Origin: Nonomuraea harbinensis
GTDB taxonomy: Bacteria > Actinomycetota > Actinomycetes > Streptosporangiales > Streptosporangiaceae
Direction: 5' to 3'
Length of the DNA stretch: 64,000 bases
NCBI RefSeq assembly: GCF_019396385.1
Contig: NZ_JAHKRN010000018.1
Span: 89,661 to 153,660 of the forward strand
The translations under genes and the position numbers were made by a program. The notes under the pieces are model-generated. The model did not search any database. It was not told the DNA's origin and saw only the letters and a list, made by a program, of their open reading frames with translations. Positions 9,118-16,091 of the stretch are shown here, in pieces (positions within the stretch are counted from its first letter, which is position 1; every line of letters starts with the position of its first letter).

Positions 9118-9261
9118 CGTCCGGCGTTCACTCTCCCGCCGATCGCCGAGCGGCCGCGGCCATGGGCGCCTTGGACGCCGGCGGACATTTGCGGCTAAAA
9201 ACCTAAACGCCGGACTTTTTCCGTACGCCGGTTCATAATCGGGTTTCCGCTGACCGTCCAC

Positions 9262-9822
9262 GTGAGGCCGATCATGGCGATTCCGTCCGGAAGCCCGCAC
9301 CTGACCAGCCAGGACACCAGGCGTCTGGTCCTGCAGATGGCCGCGCCCCTGCGTGAGGACGGGCCCGGCGGTCAGGTGACCCACTTCCTGGCCCTGCTCC
9401 AGGACCGCCTCCCCCTCTGGCTGGGCGTCCTGCGCGACCTGGAGCACCGCGCGGGCCGGGGTCAGGTGCGCGACAACCTCGTCGTGGTGGCGCGGGCCGG
9501 CATCGGCTACTACGCGGACGTGCAGTCGGCCGCGCTGCCGGTGTTCTCCTCCCCCGCGGTCGCCGTGCGCTTCCGGCACGCGCTCAAGGCGAACGGGCTC
9601 GGCCCGCCCGCCGAGGTGACCCCGCTCGCCTCGTACCTGCGGGAGGAACGACTGCTCGGCCGGGTGGCCGCGGAGGTCGACCCGGAGGCCAGCGCCCGGC
9701 TCCTGCTCGCCGGCTGCCTCCGCCACGCCTTCGTCGAGCTCTTCGTCGGCGCCGACGCCGGACCGTCACGCGAAACCGCCGCCGAGGAGATCGTCCGCGA
9801 ACTACGCCTGGAACCCCGGTGA
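9262..9822 (+). CDS. TetR-like ligand-binding domain protein lacking a DNA-binding domain
   Basis: A 186-residue helical protein that resembles the C-terminal ligand/dimer half of actinobacterial TetR regulators. An amphipathic stretch with LLQDRLPLWLGVLRDLEHR is followed by the terminal VDPEASARLLLAGCLRHAFVELF helix pair and EEIVRELRLEP. No helix-turn-helix is present, and the 144 bases upstream do not encode one in frame. It is either a truncated regulator or a free-standing sensor domain. A GTG at 9262 and an in-frame ATG at 9274 are both possible starts; neither has a strong ribosome site. A CATAAT element at 9234-9239 might be a -10 box. Confidence 0.7.
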   Translation: MRPIMAIPSGSPHLTSQDTRRLVLQMAAPLREDGPGGQVTHFLALLQDRLPLWLGVLRDLEHRAGRGQVRDNLVVVARAGIGYYADVQSAALPVFSSPAVAVRFRHALKANGLGPPAEVTPLASYLREERLLGRVAAEVDPEASARLLLAGCLRHAFVELFVGADAGPSRETAAEEIVRELRLEPR

Positions 9823-9888
9823 GACTACAGAACGGGCTGAGCGGACCCCGGCGCCGTCCTCCGGACGCGGCCAGAGCCACAGGCCGCC

Positions 9889-9930
9889 GCGCGGAGGCCG
9901 CCCGGCGGTGCGCGGAGGCCGCCCGGCGGT
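9889..9930. repeat. Exact tandem duplication of a 21-base GC-rich unit
   Basis: Bases 9889-9909 and 9910-9930 are identical 21-base units beginning GCGCGGAGGCCG. They sit in the 114-base gap between two convergent genes, just past the stop of the chelatase gene. Each unit can form a small hairpin, so the pair may serve as a terminator. Confidence 0.8.
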
Positions 9931-9936
9931 GGGGTG

Positions 9937-10638
9937 TCAGCCGGCTGCCGAGGTGGCCGTGTGGTGGCGCAGGGCCTGGTCGTGGCGGTGCCAGACCAGG
10001 GCGGCCACGTCGGGGTCGGCGCCCAGCGGCGGGGTGACGAGGTCGGCGCCCGCGGCCGCCAGGCGGGCGTGGAAGAAGCCGGGCGCCAGCAGGTAGGAGG
10101 CCAGCGCCACCCGGGCCGCCGGACCGGAGTGCAGCCGTTCCATCGTCTCCGCCAGCCCCGGCGAGCCGGAGGAGACGAAGGCGGCGGTGACCGGGCGGGA
10201 CAGGCGGACGGCGAGCTGGTGGGCGGCGGCGCGCACGCCGGCCAGCGCGGACGGGTCGGAGGACCCCGCCGCGCCCAGCACGACCGCGTCCGTGGCGCGC
10301 AGCCCGGCCCTGTTGAGGCGGCGGGCGAGCGTGGCGGTCAGCAGCCGGTGCGGGCCGAGCGGCGGGGCGACGAGGGCGCCTGGCCGGTGCTCGGCGAGCA
10401 CCGCGGGCAGGTCGACGTGCACGTGGTAGCCGCCGGCGAGCAGCAGCGGGACCACGACCACCGGCCCGGGGACGGCCGGCAGCACGTCACGCAGCAGCGG
10501 CGCGCTGATCTCCAGGTAGGCGAGCTCGACGCGGCGGCGGGGCCGGGCCGCGCGGACGGCTCCGGCCAGCGCGGCCAGGGTGCGCTCCCCCTCCTCGCTG
10601 CGGGTGCCGTGAGCGGCCAGGACGAGCGTCGGGGTCAC
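9937..10638 (-). CDS. CbiX/sirohydrochlorin ferrochelatase-like protein
   Basis: A 233-residue CbiX/SirB-family protein. These enzymes insert Fe2+ or Co2+ into sirohydrochlorin to make siroheme or cobalamin precursors. The N-terminal LVLAAHGTRSEEGE carries the metal-binding histidine (His10), and AGGYHVHVDLP supplies a second histidine pair (His72 and His74). A second, more degenerate half follows to the C-terminus. It starts at GTG 10638, which overlaps the stop of the NnaR-like regulator in a GTGA junction, so the two are translationally coupled. Siroheme is the cofactor of assimilatory nitrite reductase, which fits that partner. Confidence 0.88.
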   Translation of the reverse strand: MTPTLVLAAHGTRSEEGERTLAALAGAVRAARPRRRVELAYLEISAPLLRDVLPAVPGPVVVVPLLLAGGYHVHVDLPAVLAEHRPGALVAPPLGPHRLLTATLARRLNRAGLRATDAVVLGAAGSSDPSALAGVRAAAHQLAVRLSRPVTAAFVSSGSPGLAETMERLHSGPAARVALASYLLAPGFFHARLAAAGADLVTPPLGADPDVAALVWHRHDQALRHHTATSAAG

Positions 10639-11804
10639 CGCGCGCCCTCGTACCGGCAGGCGAGCCGGTAGCCGCGCTTGACCACGGTCTCGACGATCCC
10701 GGCCGGCCCGAGCGCGCGGCGCAGGCGGGTGACCGCCATCTCGACCGCGTGCTCGGCCGAGTCCCTGACGGCGCTGCCGGGCAGGACGGTGCGCAGGTCG
10801 GCGCGGGAGACGACGTGGCCGGGCTTGTCGGCCAGGCGCTTGAGCACGGCCATCGGGGCGGGCGGCAGCGGCCGCAGCTCGCCGTCGACGACCACGGCGT
10901 GGCCGCGGATCTCCAGGCGGTGCCCGCCTGCTTCGAGCCGGGTGACGGACTGGGCGGGCAGGTGGCGGGCCAGGACGCGGGCGAGCGCGCCGAGCCTGGC
11001 CCGGTCGGGCTGCAGGGTGGGCACGCCGCGGTCGGCGAGCGGGCCCGCGGTGACCGGGCCGACGCAGGCGGCCACGACGGGGCCGGCGAACGCGGCCAGC
11101 AGGGCGTCCTCGGCCCCCTCCGCGCGGGCGGCGTTGAGCATGGCGTGCACGGCGGGCGCGCTGGTGAAGGCGACGGCGTCGACGGAGCCCGAGACCGTCT
11201 GGGTGATCAGGCGCCGCAGCGGCGACGGGTCGCGGTACGGCAGCCACCGGTAGACGGGGATCACGATCACCTCGGCGCCGGCCCCGCGCAGGTCGGCGAC
11301 GAAGTCGGTGAGCGGCTCGCCGTGCTGCTGGACGGCGATCCGGCGGCCGCGCAGGTCCTGGGCGAGCAGGTAGTCCTTGACCTCGGCGCAGGATTCGGTG
11401 GCGGGGGTCCAGTGGTCGTTGAGCCCGGCGGCGCGGACCGCGCCTCTGGCCTTGGGCCCGCGGGTGAGCAGGCGTGCCCCGGCGAGGTGGTCGCCCAGGT
11501 CGGAGGAGAGGCCCCAGCCCTCCGCCGCGGCCATCCAGCCGCGGAAGCCGACGCCGGTGGTGACGACCACGTCGTCGACGGGCCTCTCCAGGCTCCGCCG
11601 GGTGGCGGCGAGCAGGTCGGCGTCCTCGGCGAGCGGGACGAGCCTGATGGCGGGGGCGCTCAGCACGCGGGCGCCGCGCCGTTCGAGCAGCGCCCCGAAC
11701 TCCTCGCGCCGGCGGGTGGCCGTGACGCCGACGGTGAAGCCCGCCAGCGCGTCGGGCGCCGTCTCAGGCGAAAGGACGGCGTCCCCGATGGATGACCCGC
11801 TCAT
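10635..11804 (-). CDS. nnaR: HemD-like/winged-helix fusion regulator (NnaR type)
   Basis: A 389-residue fusion. Residues about 15-270 match uroporphyrinogen-III synthase (FTVGVTATRRREEFGALLERRGA, TTGVGFRGW, FTSAPAVHAML, ACVGPVTAGPLADRGV). Residues about 300-385 form an OmpR-type winged helix (VLKRLADKPGHVVSRADLRTVLPG and EMAVTRLRRALG, ending VKRGYRLAC). This architecture is known from NnaR of Streptomyces and mycobacteria, a co-activator with GlnR of nitrate/nitrite assimilation genes, and from mycobacterial Rv0260c beside a CbiX-like Rv0259c. The same neighbour is found here, overlapping by four bases. The HemD half may bind a tetrapyrrole as a signal, but this is inference. The symbol rests on domain architecture and neighbourhood. 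Confidence 0.88.
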   Translation of the reverse strand: MSGSSIGDAVLSPETAPDALAGFTVGVTATRRREEFGALLERRGARVLSAPAIRLVPLAEDADLLAATRRSLERPVDDVVVTTGVGFRGWMAAAEGWGLSSDLGDHLAGARLLTRGPKARGAVRAAGLNDHWTPATESCAEVKDYLLAQDLRGRRIAVQQHGEPLTDFVADLRGAGAEVIVIPVYRWLPYRDPSPLRRLITQTVSGSVDAVAFTSAPAVHAMLNAARAEGAEDALLAAFAGPVVAACVGPVTAGPLADRGVPTLQPDRARLGALARVLARHLPAQSVTRLEAGGHRLEIRGHAVVVDGELRPLPPAPMAVLKRLADKPGHVVSRADLRTVLPGSAVRDSAEHAVEMAVTRLRRALGPAGIVETVVKRGYRLACRYEGAR

Positions 11805-11937
11805 GCGAGAACCTCGTCGTGGATCGGGACACCCGGCCGGGCCCCGAGCACCCGGCCGGGCATCACACGTACGTGAACCGGAAGTGAGATCACGCCTTCA
11901 TCGTGGATTCGGAGGGTTTCCGCGCTGGGTCTCTTCT

Positions 11938-11953
11938 GTTACCGCTGTGCTAC
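11938..11953. promoter_or_regulatory. Possible GlnR-like box between nnaR and def
   Basis: GTTAC-CGCTGT-GCTAC lies in the divergent gap between the NnaR-like gene and the deformylase gene. The left half matches the GlnR a-site gTnAC exactly; the right half matches GaAAC at only three of five bases. Context with an NnaR-like gene makes it worth recording, but the match is weak. Confidence 0.25.
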
Positions 11954-12033
11954 AAGCGACAGCCCGCGCGGTTGGCGGCGGACCGGGGAGGGAAACCCGT
12001 CGGTGTGCGACGCGGCTATTCGGGGAGGCGCGG

Positions 12034-12519
12034 GTGACGGTGCGGCCGATCCTGGCTTTCGACGATCCGGCGCTCCGCTCGGTCGCGGAGCCGGTCAAGG
12101 ACTACGACAAGGAGCTGCGCGGGCTGGTCAAGTCCATGACGGCGACGTTGCGGGCGGGCGCCGGCCGGGCCGGGCTGGCCGCTCCTCAGGTGGGGGTGCC
12201 GCTGCGGGTGCTCGTCTACGCCTACGAGGGCGCGTCAGGCCATCTCGTCAATCCGCGGCTGGAGCTGTCGGAGCGGCGGATCACGGCGGACGAGGCCTGT
12301 CTGTCGGCCCCGGGCGTGTGGTGGCCGCTGCGGCGCGCTTTCATGGTCGTCGCGCGTGGCCGCGACATGTTCGGCAAGCCCGTCACGGTGCGGGCGCTGG
12401 GCGTGCTGGCGAGGGTGCTGCAGCACGAGTCCGATCATCTGGACGGGGTGCTGTTCAGCGACCACCTGTCAGCGGACGAGCGCGAACGCTTTCTGGCCGC
12501 GGCGCTGCCCTCGGGATGA
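12034..12519 (+). CDS. def: Peptide deformylase
   Basis: A 161-residue metal hydrolase that removes the formyl group from nascent N-terminal methionine. The three signature motifs are intact: motif I GLAAPQ (47-52), motif II EACLS (87-91, Cys89 as metal ligand, with Ala where most have Gly), and motif III HESDH (131-135). The GTG start at 12034 follows a GGGGAGG ribosome site. It is shorter than housekeeping deformylases of about 180-215 residues, so it may be an accessory copy. Its last 65 bases overlap the 3' end of the convergent WhiB gene. Confidence 0.93.
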   Translation: MTVRPILAFDDPALRSVAEPVKDYDKELRGLVKSMTATLRAGAGRAGLAAPQVGVPLRVLVYAYEGASGHLVNPRLELSERRITADEACLSAPGVWWPLRRAFMVVARGRDMFGKPVTVRALGVLARVLQHESDHLDGVLFSDHLSADERERFLAAALPSG

Positions 12520-12745
12520 GCGCGCGGCGCTGTTCCGGATCCAGGCCGCCCCAGACGCCGTGCGTCTGGCCGCTGCTGATCGCGTAGTCGAGGCACGGCT
12601 CCCGTACGGGGCACGTGTGGCAGATCGTCTTGGCGCGTTCCACCTGCGACTGGCCCGGACCCTGGAGCGAGATCGGGAAGAACAGCTCAGGGTCCAGGTC
12701 AGAGCAGGCGGCCCTGCGTGACCAGTCGAGCATCATCATGCCCAT
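12455..12745 (-). CDS. WhiB-family iron-sulfur transcriptional regulator
   Basis: A 96-residue Wbl protein. Four cysteines (14, 42, 45 and 51) in the C-x27-C-x2-C-x5-C pattern should hold a [4Fe-4S] cluster, followed by the GVWGG turn (63-67) and a basic C-terminus (RRALIPRAAPRPESVRAR) for DNA contact. Such proteins usually act by binding the primary sigma factor. Several start codons are in frame (12745, 12739, 12736 and 12733). It begins 24 bases after the stop of the upstream glycosyltransferase on the same strand, so it may be read with gmhB and that gene. Its 3' end overlaps def by 65 bases. The subgroup could not be assigned. Confidence 0.92.
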   Translation of the reverse strand: MGMMMLDWSRRAACSDLDPELFFPISLQGPGQSQVERAKTICHTCPVREPCLDYAISSGQTHGVWGGLDPEQRRALIPRAAPRPESVRARPLTGGR

Positions 12746-12769
12746 CGCGCCTACCCAGCGCCTTCCAGG

Positions 12770-13690
12770 TCATACCTCATCGAGCAGGCGGTCCCAGTCG
12801 AGCAGGAACCTGTCGAGCCCGTAGCGCGCCAGCGCGGCCGTCCGCGCGGCCTTGCCGGCCTGGGCGGCCCGCTCCTGGTCCGCCGCGAACTCCCTGAGCG
12901 CCTGGGCCAGCACGTCCACCCGGGTGGAGACGACGCCCGCCTCGGGTGGCACCGCCTCGACGGCCTCGGTGGCGGCCAGCGCGACCACGGGCATGCCCAG
13001 GGTCATCGCCTCGATGAGGGCGAGCCCGAGCGAGGTCCACCGGTAGGGGTGCAGGTAGACCCGCCGTCTGGCGAGCTCGGCGTGCATGCGGGCCTGCGGC
13101 AGGTCCTCGTACGTCCCGTACGGGAGACCTTCGACCTTCATGCCGAACAGGTCGAGCGGCACCTCGGCGGCGAAGCGCGGCAGCAGGTCGGTGCCGGCCA
13201 CCCGGGTGCGCCGGACGGGCTCGTTGACCACGACGCCCGCCCTGGGCAGTTCGCCGGTGTAGAGGTGGCCGGGGTCCACGACGCCGTGCTCGACGACCCG
13301 GGTGGGAGCCCGGCCGTTGTCCCAGAACAGCTCGTTGAAGTGGGTGACGTGCACGAGCGTGATGTCGGAGCGGTCCGCCAGCGGGTGGCGGGTGCGGGGC
13401 ACGTCGCCGACCGGCGTGTTGTGCTCGACGTAGACGCCGGGCAGGTCGCGGCCGAGCCACTCGCGGGCCAGGTCGAGCTCGTGCGGGCGCTGGTAGACGA
13501 CCACGTCGACCGGCTCGTCGCGGAGCCGGTCCCACGGCACTTCCCTGGCGCTACCAGGCCACGGATAGGTGTCGGCCCGTCCCCTGCCGTCGGGGCCGCG
13601 GCCGGGGACGAGCGGCAGGACGTACTCGTGGCGGCCGTGCACGAACGAGGTGGTCCACGAGCCGTGGACGTGCCAGAGGAGGATCCTCAC
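12770..13690 (-). CDS. Glycosyltransferase (GT-B fold, GT4-like C-terminus)
   Basis: A 306-residue glycosyltransferase. It opens RILLWHVHGSWTTSFVHGRHEYVLP, a substrate-side Rossmann start. The C-terminal donor domain has LHPYRWTSLGLALIEAMTLGMPVVALAATE, matching the GT4 E-x7-E region. The motif VYVEHNTPVGDVPRTRHP lies mid-protein. The GTG start at 13690 overlaps the gmhB stop in a GTGA junction. Pairing with gmhB and the divergent heptose operon suggests it transfers a heptose or another sugar of the same glycan. Donor and acceptor are unknown. Confidence 0.85.
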   Translation of the reverse strand: MRILLWHVHGSWTTSFVHGRHEYVLPLVPGRGPDGRGRADTYPWPGSAREVPWDRLRDEPVDVVVYQRPHELDLAREWLGRDLPGVYVEHNTPVGDVPRTRHPLADRSDITLVHVTHFNELFWDNGRAPTRVVEHGVVDPGHLYTGELPRAGVVVNEPVRRTRVAGTDLLPRFAAEVPLDLFGMKVEGLPYGTYEDLPQARMHAELARRRVYLHPYRWTSLGLALIEAMTLGMPVVALAATEAVEAVPPEAGVVSTRVDVLAQALREFAADQERAAQAGKAARTAALARYGLDRFLLDWDRLLDEV

Positions 13691-14289
13691 CAGCGGCTCC
13701 AGCCGAGCGCCCGCGACCAGGCGGAGCCGCCGGCGGCGACGGGGGCCGGCGCGGCGTCCGCCTCGCGCAGCAGCCGTTCGGCCACGTCGGTGAGGTCGTC
13801 GGCGACCTCGGGAGCGTGCTCGATCTCCTCGCGCCGTGTCTCCACGGTCGGCACCAGGATGCCGCGCGCCCCGGCGGCCCTGGCCGCCTCCATGTCGCGG
13901 CCGATGTCGCCGACCATGACACACTCGCGCGGGCTCACGTCCAGCACCGCGGCGGCCCTGATGAGCAGGCCGGGCGCGGGTTTGCGGCAGGTGCAGCCGT
14001 CGCCGTCGTCGTGCACGCAGATCGCCCACGCGTCGAACGGCCCGAGCAGTTCCTCGACCCGGGCGTTCACCTGTTCCATCTCGTCCGCGGTGATCAGGCC
14101 CTTGGCCACGCCCGACTGGTTGGTCACCACCGCCACCGGCAGGTCGGCGCGGCGCAGCCTGCTCAGCGCCTCTAGCGCGCCCGGCATGGGCCGGACCCGG
14201 GCCGGGTCGCCGTTGTACGGGACATCCCTGATCAGGGTTCCATCCCTGTCGAAGAGCACCGCCCCGGGACGTCGTTGTTCGAACACCAT
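13687..14289 (-). CDS. gmhB: D-glycero-D-manno-heptose 1,7-bisphosphate 7-phosphatase
   Basis: A 200-residue HAD-IIIA phosphatase that would remove the 7-phosphate from heptose 1,7-bisphosphate. Motif I is VLFDRDGTLI (Asp14, Asp16), motif II TNQSG (55-59), and motif IV GDIGRDMEAA (Asp128). The GmhB-type zinc loop is present: Cys91, His93, Cys99 and Cys101, followed by the catalytic RKP. Histidinol-phosphate phosphatases share this fold, but heptose genes across the promoter favour GmhB. It is the first gene of the leftward arm and overlaps the next gene by four bases. The last 20 residues (Ala/Pro-rich) look like an unstructured tail. Confidence 0.9.
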   Translation of the reverse strand: MVFEQRRPGAVLFDRDGTLIRDVPYNGDPARVRPMPGALEALSRLRRADLPVAVVTNQSGVAKGLITADEMEQVNARVEELLGPFDAWAICVHDDGDGCTCRKPAPGLLIRAAAVLDVSPRECVMVGDIGRDMEAARAAGARGILVPTVETRREEIEHAPEVADDLTDVAERLLREADAAPAPVAAGGSAWSRALGWSRW

Positions 14290-14330
14290 CCACCTCCGTC
14301 GCGTGGCCCACAGCTACCCGGCGCCATATC

Positions 14331-14383
14331 GGGCAAACAACTACTTAGGGTGACCAGACGCCAGAGTTCGGGGGTGTTTGCCC
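14331..14383. promoter_or_regulatory. Spaced inverted repeat in the divergent heptose promoter
   Basis: Perfect 9-base arms GGGCAAACA (14331-14339) and TGTTTGCCC (14375-14383) face each other with centres 44 bases apart, about four helical turns. They lie between gmhB and the carbamoyltransferase gene. A third partial half-site TGTTTG occurs at 14402-14407. The arrangement suits a dimeric regulator controlling both arms of the locus. Confidence 0.5.
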
Positions 14384-14406
14384 ATTTCAGCGAGGGGGGT
14401 GTGTTT

Positions 14407-14420
14407 GAGGAGCGCTCCTC
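14407..14420. promoter_or_regulatory. Perfect 14-base palindrome, LacI-operator-like
   Basis: GAGGAGCGCTCCTC is a perfect palindrome 40 bases upstream of the carbamoyltransferase start. Its GGAGCGCTCC core is the same as in the streptomycete CebR operator TGGGAGCGCTCCCA, a LacI-family site. No LacI-family gene is in the window. Confidence 0.5.
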
Positions 14421-14459
14421 TCGGTAGCCGTTCTCCTAATCTTCGCAGGAAGGGAACCG

Positions 14460-16091
14460 ATGAGATTTCTCGGCATCAACGCGATCTTCCATGACCCCGC
14501 GGCGGCCCTGGTCGTGGACGGGAAGGTGGTCGCCGCCGCGGAGGAGGAGCGGTTCAACCGGCGCAAGCACGGCAAGCGCCCGCTTCCGTTCTCCGCCTGG
14601 GAACTGCCGGAGCAGGCGGCCGCCTGGTGCCTGCGGGAGGCGGGCATCGGCCCCGAGGACGTCGACGCGGTGGCCTACTCCTACGATCCCGCCCTGGTCG
14701 AGCAGCGACCGGACGGCGACTGGGAGGACCTGCGCACCCGCTACGCGGTACGCGCCCCGCTGTTCCTGTCCACGGCGCTGCCGGGACTGGACGCGGCGCG
14801 GGTGCGGTTCGTGCCGCACCACATCGCGCACGCCGCCTCGGCGGGGCTGGCCTCGCCCTGGCGCGACTGCGCGGTGCTCGTGTGCGACGGCCGCGGCGAG
14901 AACGTCTCCCACCTGGCCGGCCGCTACACCGGCGGCGAGCTGGAGGTGCTGGCCGCCCAGCCGCTGCCGCACTCGCTCGGGCTGATGTACGAGGACGTGA
15001 CCGAGCACCTGGGATTCCTGCGCTCCTGCGACGAGTACAAGGTGATGGCGCTCGCCTCGTACGGGCGGCCGCGGTTCCTGGAGGAGCTGCGCGAGCTCGT
15101 CTACGCGACGGGCGACGGGGGCTTCCACGTGACGCCGATCGAGTGGGGCGGGTACGCCAAGGCGCTGCGGAAGGGCGAGCCGTGGACGGACGACCACGCC
15201 GACCTGGCGGCCAGCGTGCAGGCCCGGCTCGAAGAGGTGCTGCTCGACCTGGCCCGCTGGCTGCACGAGCGGACCGGCGAGCGGCGGCTGGCCCTGGCCG
15301 GCGGGGTCGCGCTGAACTGCGTGGCCAACACCCGGCTGCTGGCCGAGGGGCCGTTCGACGAGGTGTGGGTGCAGCCGGCCGCCGGCGACTCCGGCACCGC
15401 GCTGGGCGGGGCGCTGCACCTGGCCCAGGTGCACGGGGAGCCGGCCGCCCCGATGAGCACCGCGGCGCTCGGCCGCGGCTTCACCGACGAGGAGCTCGGG
15501 GCTTGGCTGGACGTGGCCCGCGTGCCGTACACGCGCCCCGCCGACCTGGCAGCGGCGGTGGCGGACGAGCTGGCCGCCGACCGGCTCGTCGCCTGGTTCC
15601 AGGGGCGGTCGGAGTACGGGCCGCGGGCGCTCGGGCACCGCTCGCTGCTGGCCCACCCGGGGCACGCGGCCAACACCGAGCGGCTCAACGACGTCAAGGG
15701 GCGCGAGCAGTTCCGGCCGATCGCGCCCATGGTGCTGGAGGACCGGGCCGCCGCCGTCTTCGGCCGGGGGCCGGTGCCGTCGCCGTACATGCTGTTCGTG
15801 CACGACGTGCTCCCCGGCTGGCGTGAGCGGGTCCCCGCCGTGGTGCACGTGGACGGGACCGCCCGGGTCCAGACCGTCTCCCCCGCCGCCGAGCCGCTGA
15901 TGGCGCGGGTGCTGGCCGAGTTCGAGGCGCGGACCGGGCTGCCCGTCGTGGTCAACACGAGCCTCAACACCGCCGGGCGGCCCATGGTGGACGACCCGCG
16001 TGACGCGCTGGAGTGCTTCGGGTCCTCGCCGGTGGAGGTGCTGGCCCTGGGGCCCTACCTGATACGGCGGGGGGAGGTGTTCGCGTCGTGA
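14460..16091 (+). CDS. Carbamoyltransferase, NodU/CmcH family
   Basis: A 543-residue O-carbamoyltransferase that uses carbamoyl phosphate and ATP to add a carbamoyl group to a hydroxyl. The N-terminal Kae1-like ATPase fold begins FLGINAIFHDPAAALV, with the metal-binding HH of VPHHIAHAASAG and GGVALNCVAN near residue 280. The C-terminal YrdC-like part has GRSEYGPRALGHRSLL near 381 and VVVNTSLN near 497. The ribosome site AGGAAGGG precedes the ATG. It leads a nine-gene run of sugar genes in which nearly every junction overlaps, so a glycan or glycosyl group is the likely acceptor. Secondary-metabolite homologues also exist. Confidence 0.93.
   Translation: MRFLGINAIFHDPAAALVVDGKVVAAAEEERFNRRKHGKRPLPFSAWELPEQAAAWCLREAGIGPEDVDAVAYSYDPALVEQRPDGDWEDLRTRYAVRAPLFLSTALPGLDAARVRFVPHHIAHAASAGLASPWRDCAVLVCDGRGENVSHLAGRYTGGELEVLAAQPLPHSLGLMYEDVTEHLGFLRSCDEYKVMALASYGRPRFLEELRELVYATGDGGFHVTPIEWGGYAKALRKGEPWTDDHADLAASVQARLEEVLLDLARWLHERTGERRLALAGGVALNCVANTRLLAEGPFDEVWVQPAAGDSGTALGGALHLAQVHGEPAAPMSTAALGRGFTDEELGAWLDVARVPYTRPADLAAAVADELAADRLVAWFQGRSEYGPRALGHRSLLAHPGHAANTERLNDVKGREQFRPIAPMVLEDRAAAVFGRGPVPSPYMLFVHDVLPGWRERVPAVVHVDGTARVQTVSPAAEPLMARVLAEFEARTGLPVVVNTSLNTAGRPMVDDPRDALECFGSSPVEVLALGPYLIRRGEVFAS

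Noticed and set aside
8161..9726. A 521-codon frame on the - strand covering the PAC2 and TetR-like genes
   Set aside because: Shadow of two + strand genes with clear family resemblance and ribosome site; product has no domain.
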